Source of the DNA: a bacterium
GTDB lineage: Bacteria > Planctomycetota > SZUA-567
NCBI GenBank assembly: GCA_003245715.1
Contig: QKCJ01000005.1
Coordinates: 84,478 to 148,477 of the forward strand
Reading direction: 5' to 3'
Length of the DNA stretch: 64,000 nt
Positions within the stretch are counted from its first letter, which is position 1. Every line of letters begins with the position of its first letter. The position numbers and the translations under genes are program-made. Below the pieces are notes generated by a model, which searched no databases, was not told where the DNA came from, and saw only the letters and a list, made by a program, of their open reading frames with translations. Shown one piece after another: positions 1 through 7,631 of this stretch.

Positions 1-176
1 AGCATTGCCATAAATGTTTTGGATAAATTAGTCATCTGCTGGGGCGTGGAAACTATCTTCTGGTGCAGCCATTGCCATAATTGTTTTGCGCGGAATTTTT
101 TCTCACCAAGTTCAATAAGTCTGGTGGTGAGTTCATTCATATCATAATCAAGAATCTTTGCTCTGGTTTCGTGCAT
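1..176 (-). CDS. rlmN: 23S rRNA/tRNA adenine C2-methyltransferase RlmN, N-terminal part
   Basis: Partial gene: the first 58 codons lie in the window and the rest runs off the left edge. Translation on the minus strand from the ATG at 176-174 gives the typical RlmN N-terminal helical domain, including GEKKFRAKQLWQWLHQK followed by MTNLSK, which matches the usual 'G.k.FRAkQi..WlyqK......MtnLsk' pattern. The radical-SAM CxxxCxxC core is outside the window. RlmN methylates A2503 of 23S rRNA and A37 of some tRNAs, using two SAM. The gene starts 5 bp after the stop of the DUF2225 gene, so the two are probably co-transcribed. Identification rests on the N-terminal domain only. Confidence 0.8.
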   Translation of the reverse strand, partial: MHETRAKILDYDMNELTTRLIELGEKKFRAKQLWQWLHQKIVSTPQQMTNLSKTFMAM

Positions 177-181
177 TTCTG

Positions 182-1666
182 TTACCTGGCTGGAGCCTTA
201 TCTGCTGGAGCGGTTTTCTGATTCGCTTTTGCGCTTGCGCGGTAATCCATGTATTTTTTTGCCAGAACCTGAAGGAGCTGCCAGTCGGTCTGCTCTCTGG
301 GTGATTTTTGGGGAGTGACCTTCTGATCTGTCACATAACGCTTTAAAATATCAATTTGCACCCCGGCGTAATGCTGGACAAATTCAGGGTTCTCGCCTTT
401 AATCATTTGCCTGGTTGCATCAAGCCACATCAGGCTTCGCGAATACATCTCCCGCCTTCTCTCAAATTCTCCGATGATATAGGTGAATGCGGGGATATCC
501 TTGTCTTCATACTGGCCCTTGCGCAGTCCATCCTCAATAAGCAAAACAGAAAATCCCAGAAAATCAAGTTCATTTCTCAGGCTTTCATCACGTCTTTTTG
601 TCTCATGTGAAAGAGCAAAGCGCATTTCTGACAGTGTTTTAATCCGTTGTTCAGGGGGGATTTTTTCGAGGCTCTTGGAGGAAAACCACGGGTCCATTGC
701 TGGCTCTTGGTATTTTTTCATTGCTGCAGTATTGGCCTGAAGCAGAACCATATGCGCCCAGCTATTTAGTCCGAAACGGTTATAGTATCCTGCCTGAATG
801 ATACGCAGAACTTGACGCCCGATATCATCGAATTTCTCCGTATCCTGAAATAGCTGCGTCAGAAGTTTGATCGAGCCTTCAACATCATCATCGGCAATTC
901 CGGCAGCTTTTAGTGAGTGATTGATCTTTCTGACATAAAAAAGAAGCGGGCCAGACTGGACAGGTTCGCAGACTGTCCGGCGAAATGACCAAGCAGTCAT
1001 CCACGCAACACGCGCCACACCAGCCGCATTGACCTCAGGATCTTTATGATCCATGCGCAGTTTATAATAGGAGTAGGCGTTCATTGTCCGTAGGGTATCC
1101 GGAATATCACTCTGCTTTTCAAATAATGCCATCAGTTTTTCATGAGTAATTTTTGTTTTCTGCCCCAGCAGTTTGTGTAGTGTTTCGTCCATACTTGGCT
1201 GAAGATTAGCCTTAACCCATTCCTTGATATAATCTGCCTGTGGCTTGCGGAAATCTGCCTGAAACGCCGAAAAACCGCAGTTAGGGCAGATTGTTATTGA
1301 AGAAATAAAGCGCACATTTCCAGAATTGTGCGGACACAGGTCAGAATCAACATTCTGATATTTGCGGTCTTTAGTAGGCATATTGACCTTGTGACCGCAG
1401 ACGGAGCAATTGTAGGGGCGGAGTTTGCCGAAAAAATACGGATCTAGGTTATTCTGGCCGATCTCCTTGGTCAGAGGTGAGCCGATATACTTTATAATGG
1501 TTTTCTTCCCATCCGGTTCATTGTAGATCAGGGTTTCCTGTGGATCCTTGAGCGCAGGCATTCCGCTGGATTCCTTTACCTTTGTCGGGGCAGGAGGTTC
1601 AGCAGAAAAAGTGGCGCTTGAAAACACCAGAACGCAGAGTGTGACTATTGATAAAACAAATCTCAT
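182..1666 (-). CDS. Secreted DUF2225 zinc-ribbon protein
   Basis: 494-residue protein with an N-terminal signal peptide (about residues 1-22, cleaved after a Phe-Ser-Ala stretch), so probably periplasmic or membrane-attached. Residues about 85-140 hold two CxxC pairs: CSVCG, then a DSDLCPH segment and CPNCGFSAFQADF. This is the hallmark of the DUF2225 family (two CxxC knuckles with an intervening D-x-D-x-C), so it probably binds zinc. The remainder is helical and repeat-like, possibly TPR, followed by a Lys/Ala-rich tail. The ATG at 1666 has GGAG 9 nt upstream. It is divergent from cobS and 5 bp upstream of rlmN. Family function is unknown; most DUF2225 members I know of lack such a clear signal peptide. 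Confidence 0.65.
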   Translation of the reverse strand: MRFVLSIVTLCVLVFSSATFSAEPPAPTKVKESSGMPALKDPQETLIYNEPDGKKTIIKYIGSPLTKEIGQNNLDPYFFGKLRPYNCSVCGHKVNMPTKDRKYQNVDSDLCPHNSGNVRFISSITICPNCGFSAFQADFRKPQADYIKEWVKANLQPSMDETLHKLLGQKTKITHEKLMALFEKQSDIPDTLRTMNAYSYYKLRMDHKDPEVNAAGVARVAWMTAWSFRRTVCEPVQSGPLLFYVRKINHSLKAAGIADDDVEGSIKLLTQLFQDTEKFDDIGRQVLRIIQAGYYNRFGLNSWAHMVLLQANTAAMKKYQEPAMDPWFSSKSLEKIPPEQRIKTLSEMRFALSHETKRRDESLRNELDFLGFSVLLIEDGLRKGQYEDKDIPAFTYIIGEFERRREMYSRSLMWLDATRQMIKGENPEFVQHYAGVQIDILKRYVTDQKVTPQKSPREQTDWQLLQVLAKKYMDYRASAKANQKTAPADKAPAR

Positions 1667-1831
1667 TTGATATCTTCTCCGGAAAATTGTATAAGTTATC
1701 TCGTAGTTAGAGGGCGTCTGGCTAATTGTGAACGCGCTCTATTATTATTTATATGGATTATACCCCTGCAGGTAAAGCTAATGTTTGCCTCGCATAATTT
1801 TTTTACTTCACTTTACAGGAAATACAGCCAT

Positions 1832-2569
1832 ATGTTTCGCAAATTCATTAATACTCTGTCTTTTCTGACGATCCTTCCCTTGCCAAAGAGCCTGATACGG
1901 ATGGATGATTTTAAGGCCTACTATTCGTTTTTCCCGGTTATTGGAATAATTGTCGGGGTGATTGCGGCGATTTGCGGATATTTTATGGGTTTATTGTTTC
2001 CGCCTTTTCTGGCTTCGGTAATGGCAATTGTCATTATTATTAAAATCACCGGAGCGATTCATCTTGACGGCCTTGCTGATACGGCAGACGGTTTTTTAAG
2101 CGCCCGCCCGAAAGAAAAAATACTCGAAATCATGAAAGACAGCAGGATCGGGGTTATGGGGGCGGTGATTCTGATTTCTGTAATAATTATCGACATGACT
2201 GCGCTTTCTTCCAGTGGGCAGTATTTTACGTTATCGCTGCTCTTTGCGCCTTTTTGCGCGAGAATCGGTGTCGCGTTTATACCATTATTAATTGGTTGCG
2301 CGCGCCCCGGCGGACTTGGAGATACGTTATGCGTTAAAGCCGGACTAACTACCTGTTTGCTCTGGGCTTGCGTATGCTCGTTGGTGTCATATATGGTTGG
2401 AGGCAGTCGGCTTCTGTTAGCCACGCTGGTTGTCTATCTTATAAATATAATCATCGCTTTTTATGCCAGACGTAAAATTGGCGGCTATACCGGCGATGTT
2501 CTGGGGGCTGCTGTTGAAATCGGTCAGATGTGGTTCTTTCTTGTGTGCGCTACTAGAATCAATTATTAG
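1832..2569 (+). CDS. cobS: Adenosylcobinamide-GDP ribazoletransferase CobS
   Basis: 245-residue integral membrane enzyme that joins adenosylcobinamide-GDP to alpha-ribazole in the last assembly steps of cobalamin. The signature HLDGLADTADGF (the DGLxDTxDG motif) is at about residue 72, followed by KDSRIGVMGA, and GGYTGDVLGA lies near the C-terminus; all are conserved in CobS/CobV. Five to six hydrophobic segments are visible. I chose the ATG at 1832 because it gives the normal N-terminus (F-x-x-T-L-S-F-L-T-I-L-P) and has AGGA at 1817-1820; the frame is open further upstream without such support. It ends 4 bp inside the convergent truA. No other cob gene is adjacent, but cbiL and a cbiX-cbiC fusion lie elsewhere in the window. 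Confidence 0.92.
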   Translation: MFRKFINTLSFLTILPLPKSLIRMDDFKAYYSFFPVIGIIVGVIAAICGYFMGLLFPPFLASVMAIVIIIKITGAIHLDGLADTADGFLSARPKEKILEIMKDSRIGVMGAVILISVIIIDMTALSSSGQYFTLSLLFAPFCARIGVAFIPLLIGCARPGGLGDTLCVKAGLTTCLLWACVCSLVSYMVGGSRLLLATLVVYLINIIIAFYARRKIGGYTGDVLGAAVEIGQMWFFLVCATRINY

Positions 2570-3309
2570 GCGTATCTGATCCATTCAAGGCACAAACCGC
2601 ACGCCGGAGCGCCCTGACCGGCTGCTTTTCGGTCGCGGGCGGCAAAAATCCAGTCTATATCCTCCGGGCAGATCTTTCCGGTGCCGACATCAACCAGCGT
2701 ACCTACAATATTTCTAACCATGTTATATAAAAAACTGCGGCCGATAACATCAACAATCAACTTGTCTTCATCTTGTCGTATATCACAGACATCTACCGAA
2801 CGGATATTATTGGCATCTTCTGCGTTGCATTCCTGATTTGAAAAAGATGTAAAATCATGTTCACCAACAATTTTTGTCGCAGCCGCTTTCATTTTATCGA
2901 TAGCAAGCGGCCATTTGACATGCCAGCAATACTGCCGTCCAATAGCAGGGGCAATCCTGCAGGCGTGTATGGTGTAACGATATAACTTCAGTTTGGCATC
3001 ATGCCGCGGATCAAAATCATCCGCAACCAGCTCGGAACTTCGCACGCAAATATCTTTGGGTAATCGGGTTGTGAGGGCAGGGGCGAACTTTTCGGGTGGT
3101 ATATCCGAATTTGTCATAAATACCGCGACCTGACCGCGTGCGTGAACACCGGCGTCAGTCCGTCCTGCGCCGTAAACTTTTGTCGGCGTTGACGTGAGAA
3201 ATTCCACCGCCTTCTCCAACTGCTGCTGTACTGATGGGCCGTTAGGTTGGACTTGCCAGCCACAGTATGCGCTGCCGTCATATTCAACCGTGATTTTTAT
3301 TTTTGGCAA
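2566..3309 (-). CDS. truA: tRNA pseudouridine(38-40) synthase TruA
   Basis: 247 residues, normal for TruA, which makes pseudouridine at positions 38-40 of tRNA anticodon arms. The catalytic motif YGAGRTDAGVHARGQV (active-site Asp in RTDAGVH) is at about residues 46-61, and the N-terminal I-x-V-E-Y-D-G-x-x-Y-x-G-W strand is present. The start is TTG at 3309-3307: an AGGA motif lies about 7 nt upstream of it and the next in-frame residues match the family N-terminus, while no ATG is suitably placed. The gene is convergent with cobS, overlapping its stop by 4 bp, and monocistronic as far as can be seen. Confidence 0.93.
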   Translation of the reverse strand: MPKIKITVEYDGSAYCGWQVQPNGPSVQQQLEKAVEFLTSTPTKVYGAGRTDAGVHARGQVAVFMTNSDIPPEKFAPALTTRLPKDICVRSSELVADDFDPRHDAKLKLYRYTIHACRIAPAIGRQYCWHVKWPLAIDKMKAAATKIVGEHDFTSFSNQECNAEDANNIRSVDVCDIRQDEDKLIVDVIGRSFLYNMVRNIVGTLVDVGTGKICPEDIDWIFAARDRKAAGQGAPACGLCLEWIRYA

Positions 3310-3436
3310 TTTGTTTCCTGATTATGTAACGCATTAATATAATTTTACAAATATATACTTGAAAAAACAATCTTTTCATTGTATAAAATATTATCGGAAT
3401 TAGGTTTTGCATTTAAATATACTCGGGAGCGGTCAT

Positions 3437-3997
3437 ATGTACAAGGTGTTAGCCATATTTACTTCTGTGATAATGGTTATCGGGTCACTCTTTTTTACCG
3501 GTTGCGGCGAGAAGGAAAAAAAGAGCAAGCCACAAGCTAAAGCCAAGGTTGAGAAACAGATAGAGCGAGCCAGCTATACAGCTGCTAAAGCTATACCGCA
3601 AAGCCAGTCGGTTGATTCCATACTTGCTTCAAGCCAGACCGTTTCCACACAGCGCCTTCATATGCAGGCCCGTAACGTATTGGCACAAACCCAGATACTT
3701 CGTCAGCAGAGCGATATGCGCTTTGCCGAAATCGACAGTTCAATGCTTGTTCAGGGTGGGGGATATACCGGTACTGCCATAATTGAAAAACCAAAGATGC
3801 CGGACCATCTTGATCTTGAAGGCCCGGAACTTGGTAAAGATCTTGATCTGCCTGACTTTATAACTTCACGCAGCACTGCAATGGCAACTCCGGCAGCGCA
3901 AAAGGTTGCAAGGCTTACTTCTGCCCGTCGGGTTGACCTTGATGAAGGCCCTGAAATTGGCTGGGCGAATATTTGCGGCAGAAAGCGTTCTTACTAG
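3437..3997 (+). CDS. Hypothetical lipoprotein
   Basis: 186 residues starting at the ATG at 3437, which has GGGAG 8 nt upstream; the open frame extends 10 codons further but without a ribosome binding site. A lipoprotein signal peptide (residues 1-23) ends in a lipobox-like F-T-G-C, so it is predicted to be diacylated by Lgt (a gene for Lgt is in this window) and anchored in a membrane. The mature part begins with a Lys-rich stretch, then Ser/Gln-rich sequence. Two related acidic segments occur near the C-terminus: LDLEGPELG and VDLDEGPEIG. I do not recognise a family. It is followed by a strong terminator and so forms its own unit. Confidence 0.6.
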   Translation: MYKVLAIFTSVIMVIGSLFFTGCGEKEKKSKPQAKAKVEKQIERASYTAAKAIPQSQSVDSILASSQTVSTQRLHMQARNVLAQTQILRQQSDMRFAEIDSSMLVQGGGYTGTAIIEKPKMPDHLDLEGPELGKDLDLPDFITSRSTAMATPAAQKVARLTSARRVDLDEGPEIGWANICGRKRSY

Positions 3998-4023
3998 TGC
4001 CGTTTGTTTTATTTAATCACTAT

Positions 4024-4055
4024 AATGCCGGTTCATCTGAGAACCGGCATTTTTA
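4024..4055 (+). terminator. Rho-independent terminator after the lipoprotein gene
   Basis: Perfect inverted repeat: ATGCCGGTTC (4025-4034) pairs with GAACCGGCAT (4041-4050) around a 6-nt loop, followed by a T-run. It lies 27 bp after the lipoprotein stop and ahead of the phosphoesterase gene. Confidence 0.88.
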
Positions 4056-4076
4056 ACTTTTGATTTTAGGGATTCA

Positions 4077-5072
4077 ATGATGACAGGGTCTTCAGGAGAG
4101 GTTATCTCATATTTGCGTGATAAACGGAAATTCATTATTACTTCTCATGAAAAACCTGATGGTGATGCGCTTGGGTCTTCTCTTGCCCTCAAGCGGATTC
4201 TGATCGCCAACGGTTATGAGGCGGTACTTGTTGACTTCTCACCGCTTGCACCGCGCTACCATTTCATGATTGAAGAAGGCGAAATAAATGATTGCCCCAC
4301 CTATGACACTCTGGGGGCGGACGCATTTATTGTTGTTGATTGTGGCGATAATACCAGAGTCGGCAGGACTGCGGCAAAACTGCTTGACAAATTCCCCGTT
4401 GTCAATATCGACCATCATGGATCAAATTCCGGTTTTGGCGAGGTAGACTGGATTAATCCGGATGCCAGCAGTGCCGGAGAGATGGTTTATGAATTATGCC
4501 GCGAGTGGGGGCTTGATATCCCGCCTTCTGCGGCTGAACCGCTATGGGTTGCCATTTCGACCGATACAGGAGATTTCAGCTTTTCCAATACCAATTCCAG
4601 GGTAATGCGTATTGCTGCGGATCTGCTTGATCTTGGAGCCCAGCCCAGCCACGTCCGGCGTAATATTCAGGAAAACATGCGTTATGAAGAACTTATGATG
4701 ACCAAGCTCTGTCTTGACAGGCTGGTTGTCTGTGATGATATGCCGGTTGCCTATATAACTCTCACTGAGGCTGATTTTAAGCAATACAACTGCGGGCCAC
4801 AGGATCTGCACGAGCCGATTGATCTGGCGCGTTCCATTAAAGGCGTCTGCGTGGCTGTTCTGGCTTATGAAAATCCTGGCGAAAACCGGGTAAAAGTGAG
4901 TCTGAGGTCTTATCCGCCTTATGATTCATCTGACCTGTGTACCCAGTTTGGTGGCGGTGGCCATCCGAGAGCTGCCGGTTGCAGTTTTTATGATACAACT
5001 GTTTCGGCTGCACTGCCTCAGGTACTTGAGAAAATCCGGTTACTGTTTTTTAATACGGAACATATTGCATAA
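4077..5072 (+). CDS. nrnA: DHH/DHHA1 phosphoesterase, NrnA-like oligoribonuclease/pAp phosphatase
   Basis: 331 residues, the usual length for NrnA, which degrades 2-5 nt RNAs and dephosphorylates 3'-phosphoadenosine 5'-phosphate in the cytoplasm. Metal-site motifs of the DHH domain are all present in order: SHEKPDGDALGS (about residue 22), VVDCGD (about 86), NIDHHGSN (about 110) and STDTGDF (about 162). The C-terminal DHHA1 domain carries GGGGHPRAAG near residue 300. Start ATG at 4077 with TTAGGGA just upstream; a second ATG follows immediately. Whether the in vivo role is oligoribonuclease, pAp phosphatase or c-di-AMP/pApA turnover cannot be told from sequence. Confidence 0.87.
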   Translation: MMTGSSGEVISYLRDKRKFIITSHEKPDGDALGSSLALKRILIANGYEAVLVDFSPLAPRYHFMIEEGEINDCPTYDTLGADAFIVVDCGDNTRVGRTAAKLLDKFPVVNIDHHGSNSGFGEVDWINPDASSAGEMVYELCREWGLDIPPSAAEPLWVAISTDTGDFSFSNTNSRVMRIAADLLDLGAQPSHVRRNIQENMRYEELMMTKLCLDRLVVCDDMPVAYITLTEADFKQYNCGPQDLHEPIDLARSIKGVCVAVLAYENPGENRVKVSLRSYPPYDSSDLCTQFGGGGHPRAAGCSFYDTTVSAALPQVLEKIRLLFFNTEHIA

Positions 5073-5092
5073 ACACATTTTCGGATTATAAT
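5065..5092 (+). promoter_or_regulatory. Candidate sigma-70 promoter for the pseudo-receiver gene
   Basis: TTGCAT (5065-5070), 16-bp spacer, then a perfect TATAAT (5087-5092). It begins in the last codons of nrnA and lies about 40 bp upstream of the next ATG. The -35 matches consensus at only three positions. Confidence 0.4.
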
Positions 5093-5132
5093 TTTTTTAT
5101 TTCTAAATTGTCTAAATTCATCGGTTAATATT

Positions 5133-5696
5133 ATGCCAAACGATCATAGAGATTCAGCAGAAAGCCGACTTTGGGAGGCTATTCAGAAAAAACGTGCAGG
5201 AACACCTGGAAGCTCCGACTCATCCTCACCGGCGCCTGCACCACAACCAAAGCCTTCAAAAAAACCTGTGGTAAAACAGAAGGTAAAGCTCGAAGGAAAG
5301 GCTGCGACCAATTATCTGGCTTCGGCTCTGGTGGTCGAACCTAATAAGCGAATATCTTTGAATATGGTTAATTTGCTGAAGTCCATGAAGATCAGGGCAG
5401 ACAGCGTTGCTACAGGTGAGGACGCTCAGAAACTGCTTCAATCCAGTAAGTATCTGATAATAATAATAGAAAAAAACCTGCCTGACATCGCCGGGTTTAA
5501 CCTTAGCACAAAATTGCGCACCATGGATAACGGACGCAATGCCGTTATTATTATCACCTCCGAGGAGCGTGATCCCTCCATGAAAGATCAGGCACTTATG
5601 GTCGATGCGGATGATTATCTGCCCAAACCTATCCATACAGCAGAATTGACTGAAACAGTTAAGTTTCATCTGCTGGAGCGCAAGAAACAGGGTTAG
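5133..5696 (+). CDS. Receiver-domain protein with Glu at the phosphoacceptor site
   Basis: 187 residues: a basic, Pro/Ser-rich N-terminal tail (1-55), then a single response-regulator receiver fold (about 62-185) with no output domain. Aligning the IIIIEKNLPDIAG segment with the canonical LLDxxLPxxxG places Glu113 where the phosphorylated Asp should be. The switch Thr (T142 in IIITSEE) and conserved Lys (K165 in YLPKPI) are retained, and the acidic pocket is reduced to one Glu (E69). A Glu at this position usually mimics the phosphorylated state, so this is probably a constitutively 'on' or phosphorylation-independent receiver. It lies upstream of the antiporter gene (60-bp gap), perhaps in one transcript. 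Partner unknown. Confidence 0.75.
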   Translation: MPNDHRDSAESRLWEAIQKKRAGTPGSSDSSSPAPAPQPKPSKKPVVKQKVKLEGKAATNYLASALVVEPNKRISLNMVNLLKSMKIRADSVATGEDAQKLLQSSKYLIIIIEKNLPDIAGFNLSTKLRTMDNGRNAVIIITSEERDPSMKDQALMVDADDYLPKPIHTAELTETVKFHLLERKKQG

Positions 5697-5756
5697 CTGT
5701 AAGCCGTGAGTGGGCTTGGATACGAATTTTTATCATTAAAGTAACAGGAGTTGTAG

Positions 5757-7625
5757 GTGGGATTTTTTGCAGCTGCTGAACTGGCTAAACAAGTCGCTGT
5801 ACATGATGCGGCTAAAGTCCCTGTTCAGATGATTGCCCTTGGGCTTGTTGTTTTAGGGGCTTATATTGGCGGTAGGATAACAAAACGTCTTCGGATGTCG
5901 GATGTTACAGGGCAGATGCTTGGCGGTGCATTGATGGGGCCATACGCACTGCATACACTCGGCATTATTACCCTGGCAGACCACCGTTATGATGACGCAC
6001 TGTACGCGTTTAATTTCTTTGTTTTTGTTTTTTTATGCCTGATCGCCTTTGGTATCGGTGAAGAACTTCATGTCAGCCGGTTACGTAAAGTAGGCTGGGC
6101 GGCGGTGATAATATCGTTTGTCCATTGCGTTATCACCTTCTCTCTGATTGCCGTTTCCCTTTATATTTTCAGTGATCTGAGTACTCTGAAAATCCTTCTT
6201 CTTTCATCAATCGGCATTACCTCTGCGCCGGCAATTTCCTTTGTCATGCTTAACCAGATGCGTATTGAAGGGCATTTGCGTCATATTACCGGTGGCGTTC
6301 TGGTTCTTACAGACCTTCTTGGTGTGCTGTTATTTTCCCTGTTTATGCAACTCTGTCAGAGTGAGTCCAAAGGACTGGATATGTCGGCGGCTTCTATTCT
6401 GGGGCCGGTTGTTTATGAGGTAGGGTTGGCGACGGCTATCGGTGTTGGTGTATATATTGTTCTGCGAATTCTTGTCAGACGTGAAGCCGCAGTTTATGAT
6501 GAACTTTCCGAGAATAAAAACTTTAAAGACCAGCCGCTTCTGGTACGCTTATTTTCAGCCCATCCTTCGCCTTCAGTTGAAATCCTGATGATTACAATCG
6601 CAGCGATTTCAATCGGCACAGGCATTGCCTACTGGTGTCATCTGCCTTTTCTGGTGACAGCGGTTGTTGCTGGTTTTCTTGTTGCCAACCGTCACTCATT
6701 TGCGATTTTCGACTCTCTCAAAATTGACAATATCGCCCCGATCTTCAACCTGCTTTTCTTTGCTCTGGTTGGTGCGTCAATGACTATTCACTTTGACAAC
6801 AGCAAGGTGATGACTCTGGCCGGCATTTATATCCTGATGCGGACTGTCGGCAAGATCGCCGGTACGTGGATTGGCTGTAAGGTTGCAGGGGAGGACAGGA
6901 AGGTTGTTACGGCTCTGCCAAGCCAGTTGTTGCCACAGACCGGGGTTGCGGCAGTTGAGGCGGTTTATATGGGGCAGGTTCTGAATAATCCCGAGCTTTC
7001 CGGTGTTATCCTTCCGGGCATCGTCTTTTTTGGTGTCTTTGGTGTCATTAAAGTAGAACGCGCATTACGCAAATACCTTAAACTTGAAGAAGAGGAAGTT
7101 GATGATGTACGCGAGAAGGGCAGCCCGCTTTCAGAAGCGGCAAGGCGTCTTTTGGCTTACCTATCACCGGAATCAGTTATTCTTGATCTTAAGGGTACGA
7201 CTAAATTTGAAGTAATTGAAGAGATGATAGACAAGGCGCGGGCAGTCAGTCCGCACCACATAGACCGCGAACAGGCTATTCAGGTTGTCAATGAACGGGA
7301 ACGTCTTGCGCCGACTGGGGTGGGGCATGGCATTGCTTTGCCGCATTGCCGTCTTATTGGTCTTGATGAGCCGGTGCTGATTTTGGGGCGTCATGAGAAG
7401 GGGGTTGTCTTTGGCGGCATTGATGAAGAACCGTGTTCATTGATTTTGCTGATTATAACCAGCGGGCGTAATCCCTCAGAACACCTGCATATAATGGCTT
7501 CTGCCGCGCATGTTTTCAATAACCCGGTAATCAGACATAACCTCAAGAGCGCAGCTACTTCAGAATTGCTGATGCTCAGCATTATCGAAATTGCCGAACA
7601 GAAGGGTGGAGTTGGCGGGTTATAA
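5757..7625 (+). CDS. Cation/proton antiporter fused to a PTS EIIA (Fru/Ntr-type) domain
   Basis: 622 residues. Residues 1 to about 440 form a CPA2/Kef-like sodium-proton exchanger with about 12 hydrophobic segments and the typical G-R-I-T-x-x-L and Q-x-x-G-G-A-x-x-G-P N-terminal pattern. After a Glu-rich linker, residues about 470-615 are a PTS EIIA type-2 domain with the active-site motif GHGIALPHCR; the phosphorylatable His is residue 530. The start is GTG at 5757, supported by AGGAG at 5746-5750. The fusion suggests that ion flux is tuned by phosphate from HPr or EI-Ntr, or by a metabolite; no PTS gene is nearby. The gene is convergent with the next one, only 6 bp apart at the stops. Confidence 0.82.
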   Translation: MGFFAAAELAKQVAVHDAAKVPVQMIALGLVVLGAYIGGRITKRLRMSDVTGQMLGGALMGPYALHTLGIITLADHRYDDALYAFNFFVFVFLCLIAFGIGEELHVSRLRKVGWAAVIISFVHCVITFSLIAVSLYIFSDLSTLKILLLSSIGITSAPAISFVMLNQMRIEGHLRHITGGVLVLTDLLGVLLFSLFMQLCQSESKGLDMSAASILGPVVYEVGLATAIGVGVYIVLRILVRREAAVYDELSENKNFKDQPLLVRLFSAHPSPSVEILMITIAAISIGTGIAYWCHLPFLVTAVVAGFLVANRHSFAIFDSLKIDNIAPIFNLLFFALVGASMTIHFDNSKVMTLAGIYILMRTVGKIAGTWIGCKVAGEDRKVVTALPSQLLPQTGVAAVEAVYMGQVLNNPELSGVILPGIVFFGVFGVIKVERALRKYLKLEEEEVDDVREKGSPLSEAARRLLAYLSPESVILDLKGTTKFEVIEEMIDKARAVSPHHIDREQAIQVVNERERLAPTGVGHGIALPHCRLIGLDEPVLILGRHEKGVVFGGIDEEPCSLILLIITSGRNPSEHLHIMASAAHVFNNPVIRHNLKSAATSELLMLSIIEIAEQKGGVGGL

Positions 7626-7631
7626 GCACAC

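Noticed and set aside
1667..1831. Cobalamin riboswitch upstream of cobS
   Set aside because: The region is short and lacks a B12-box-like sequence; only a weak AGAG...CTCT hairpin is present.
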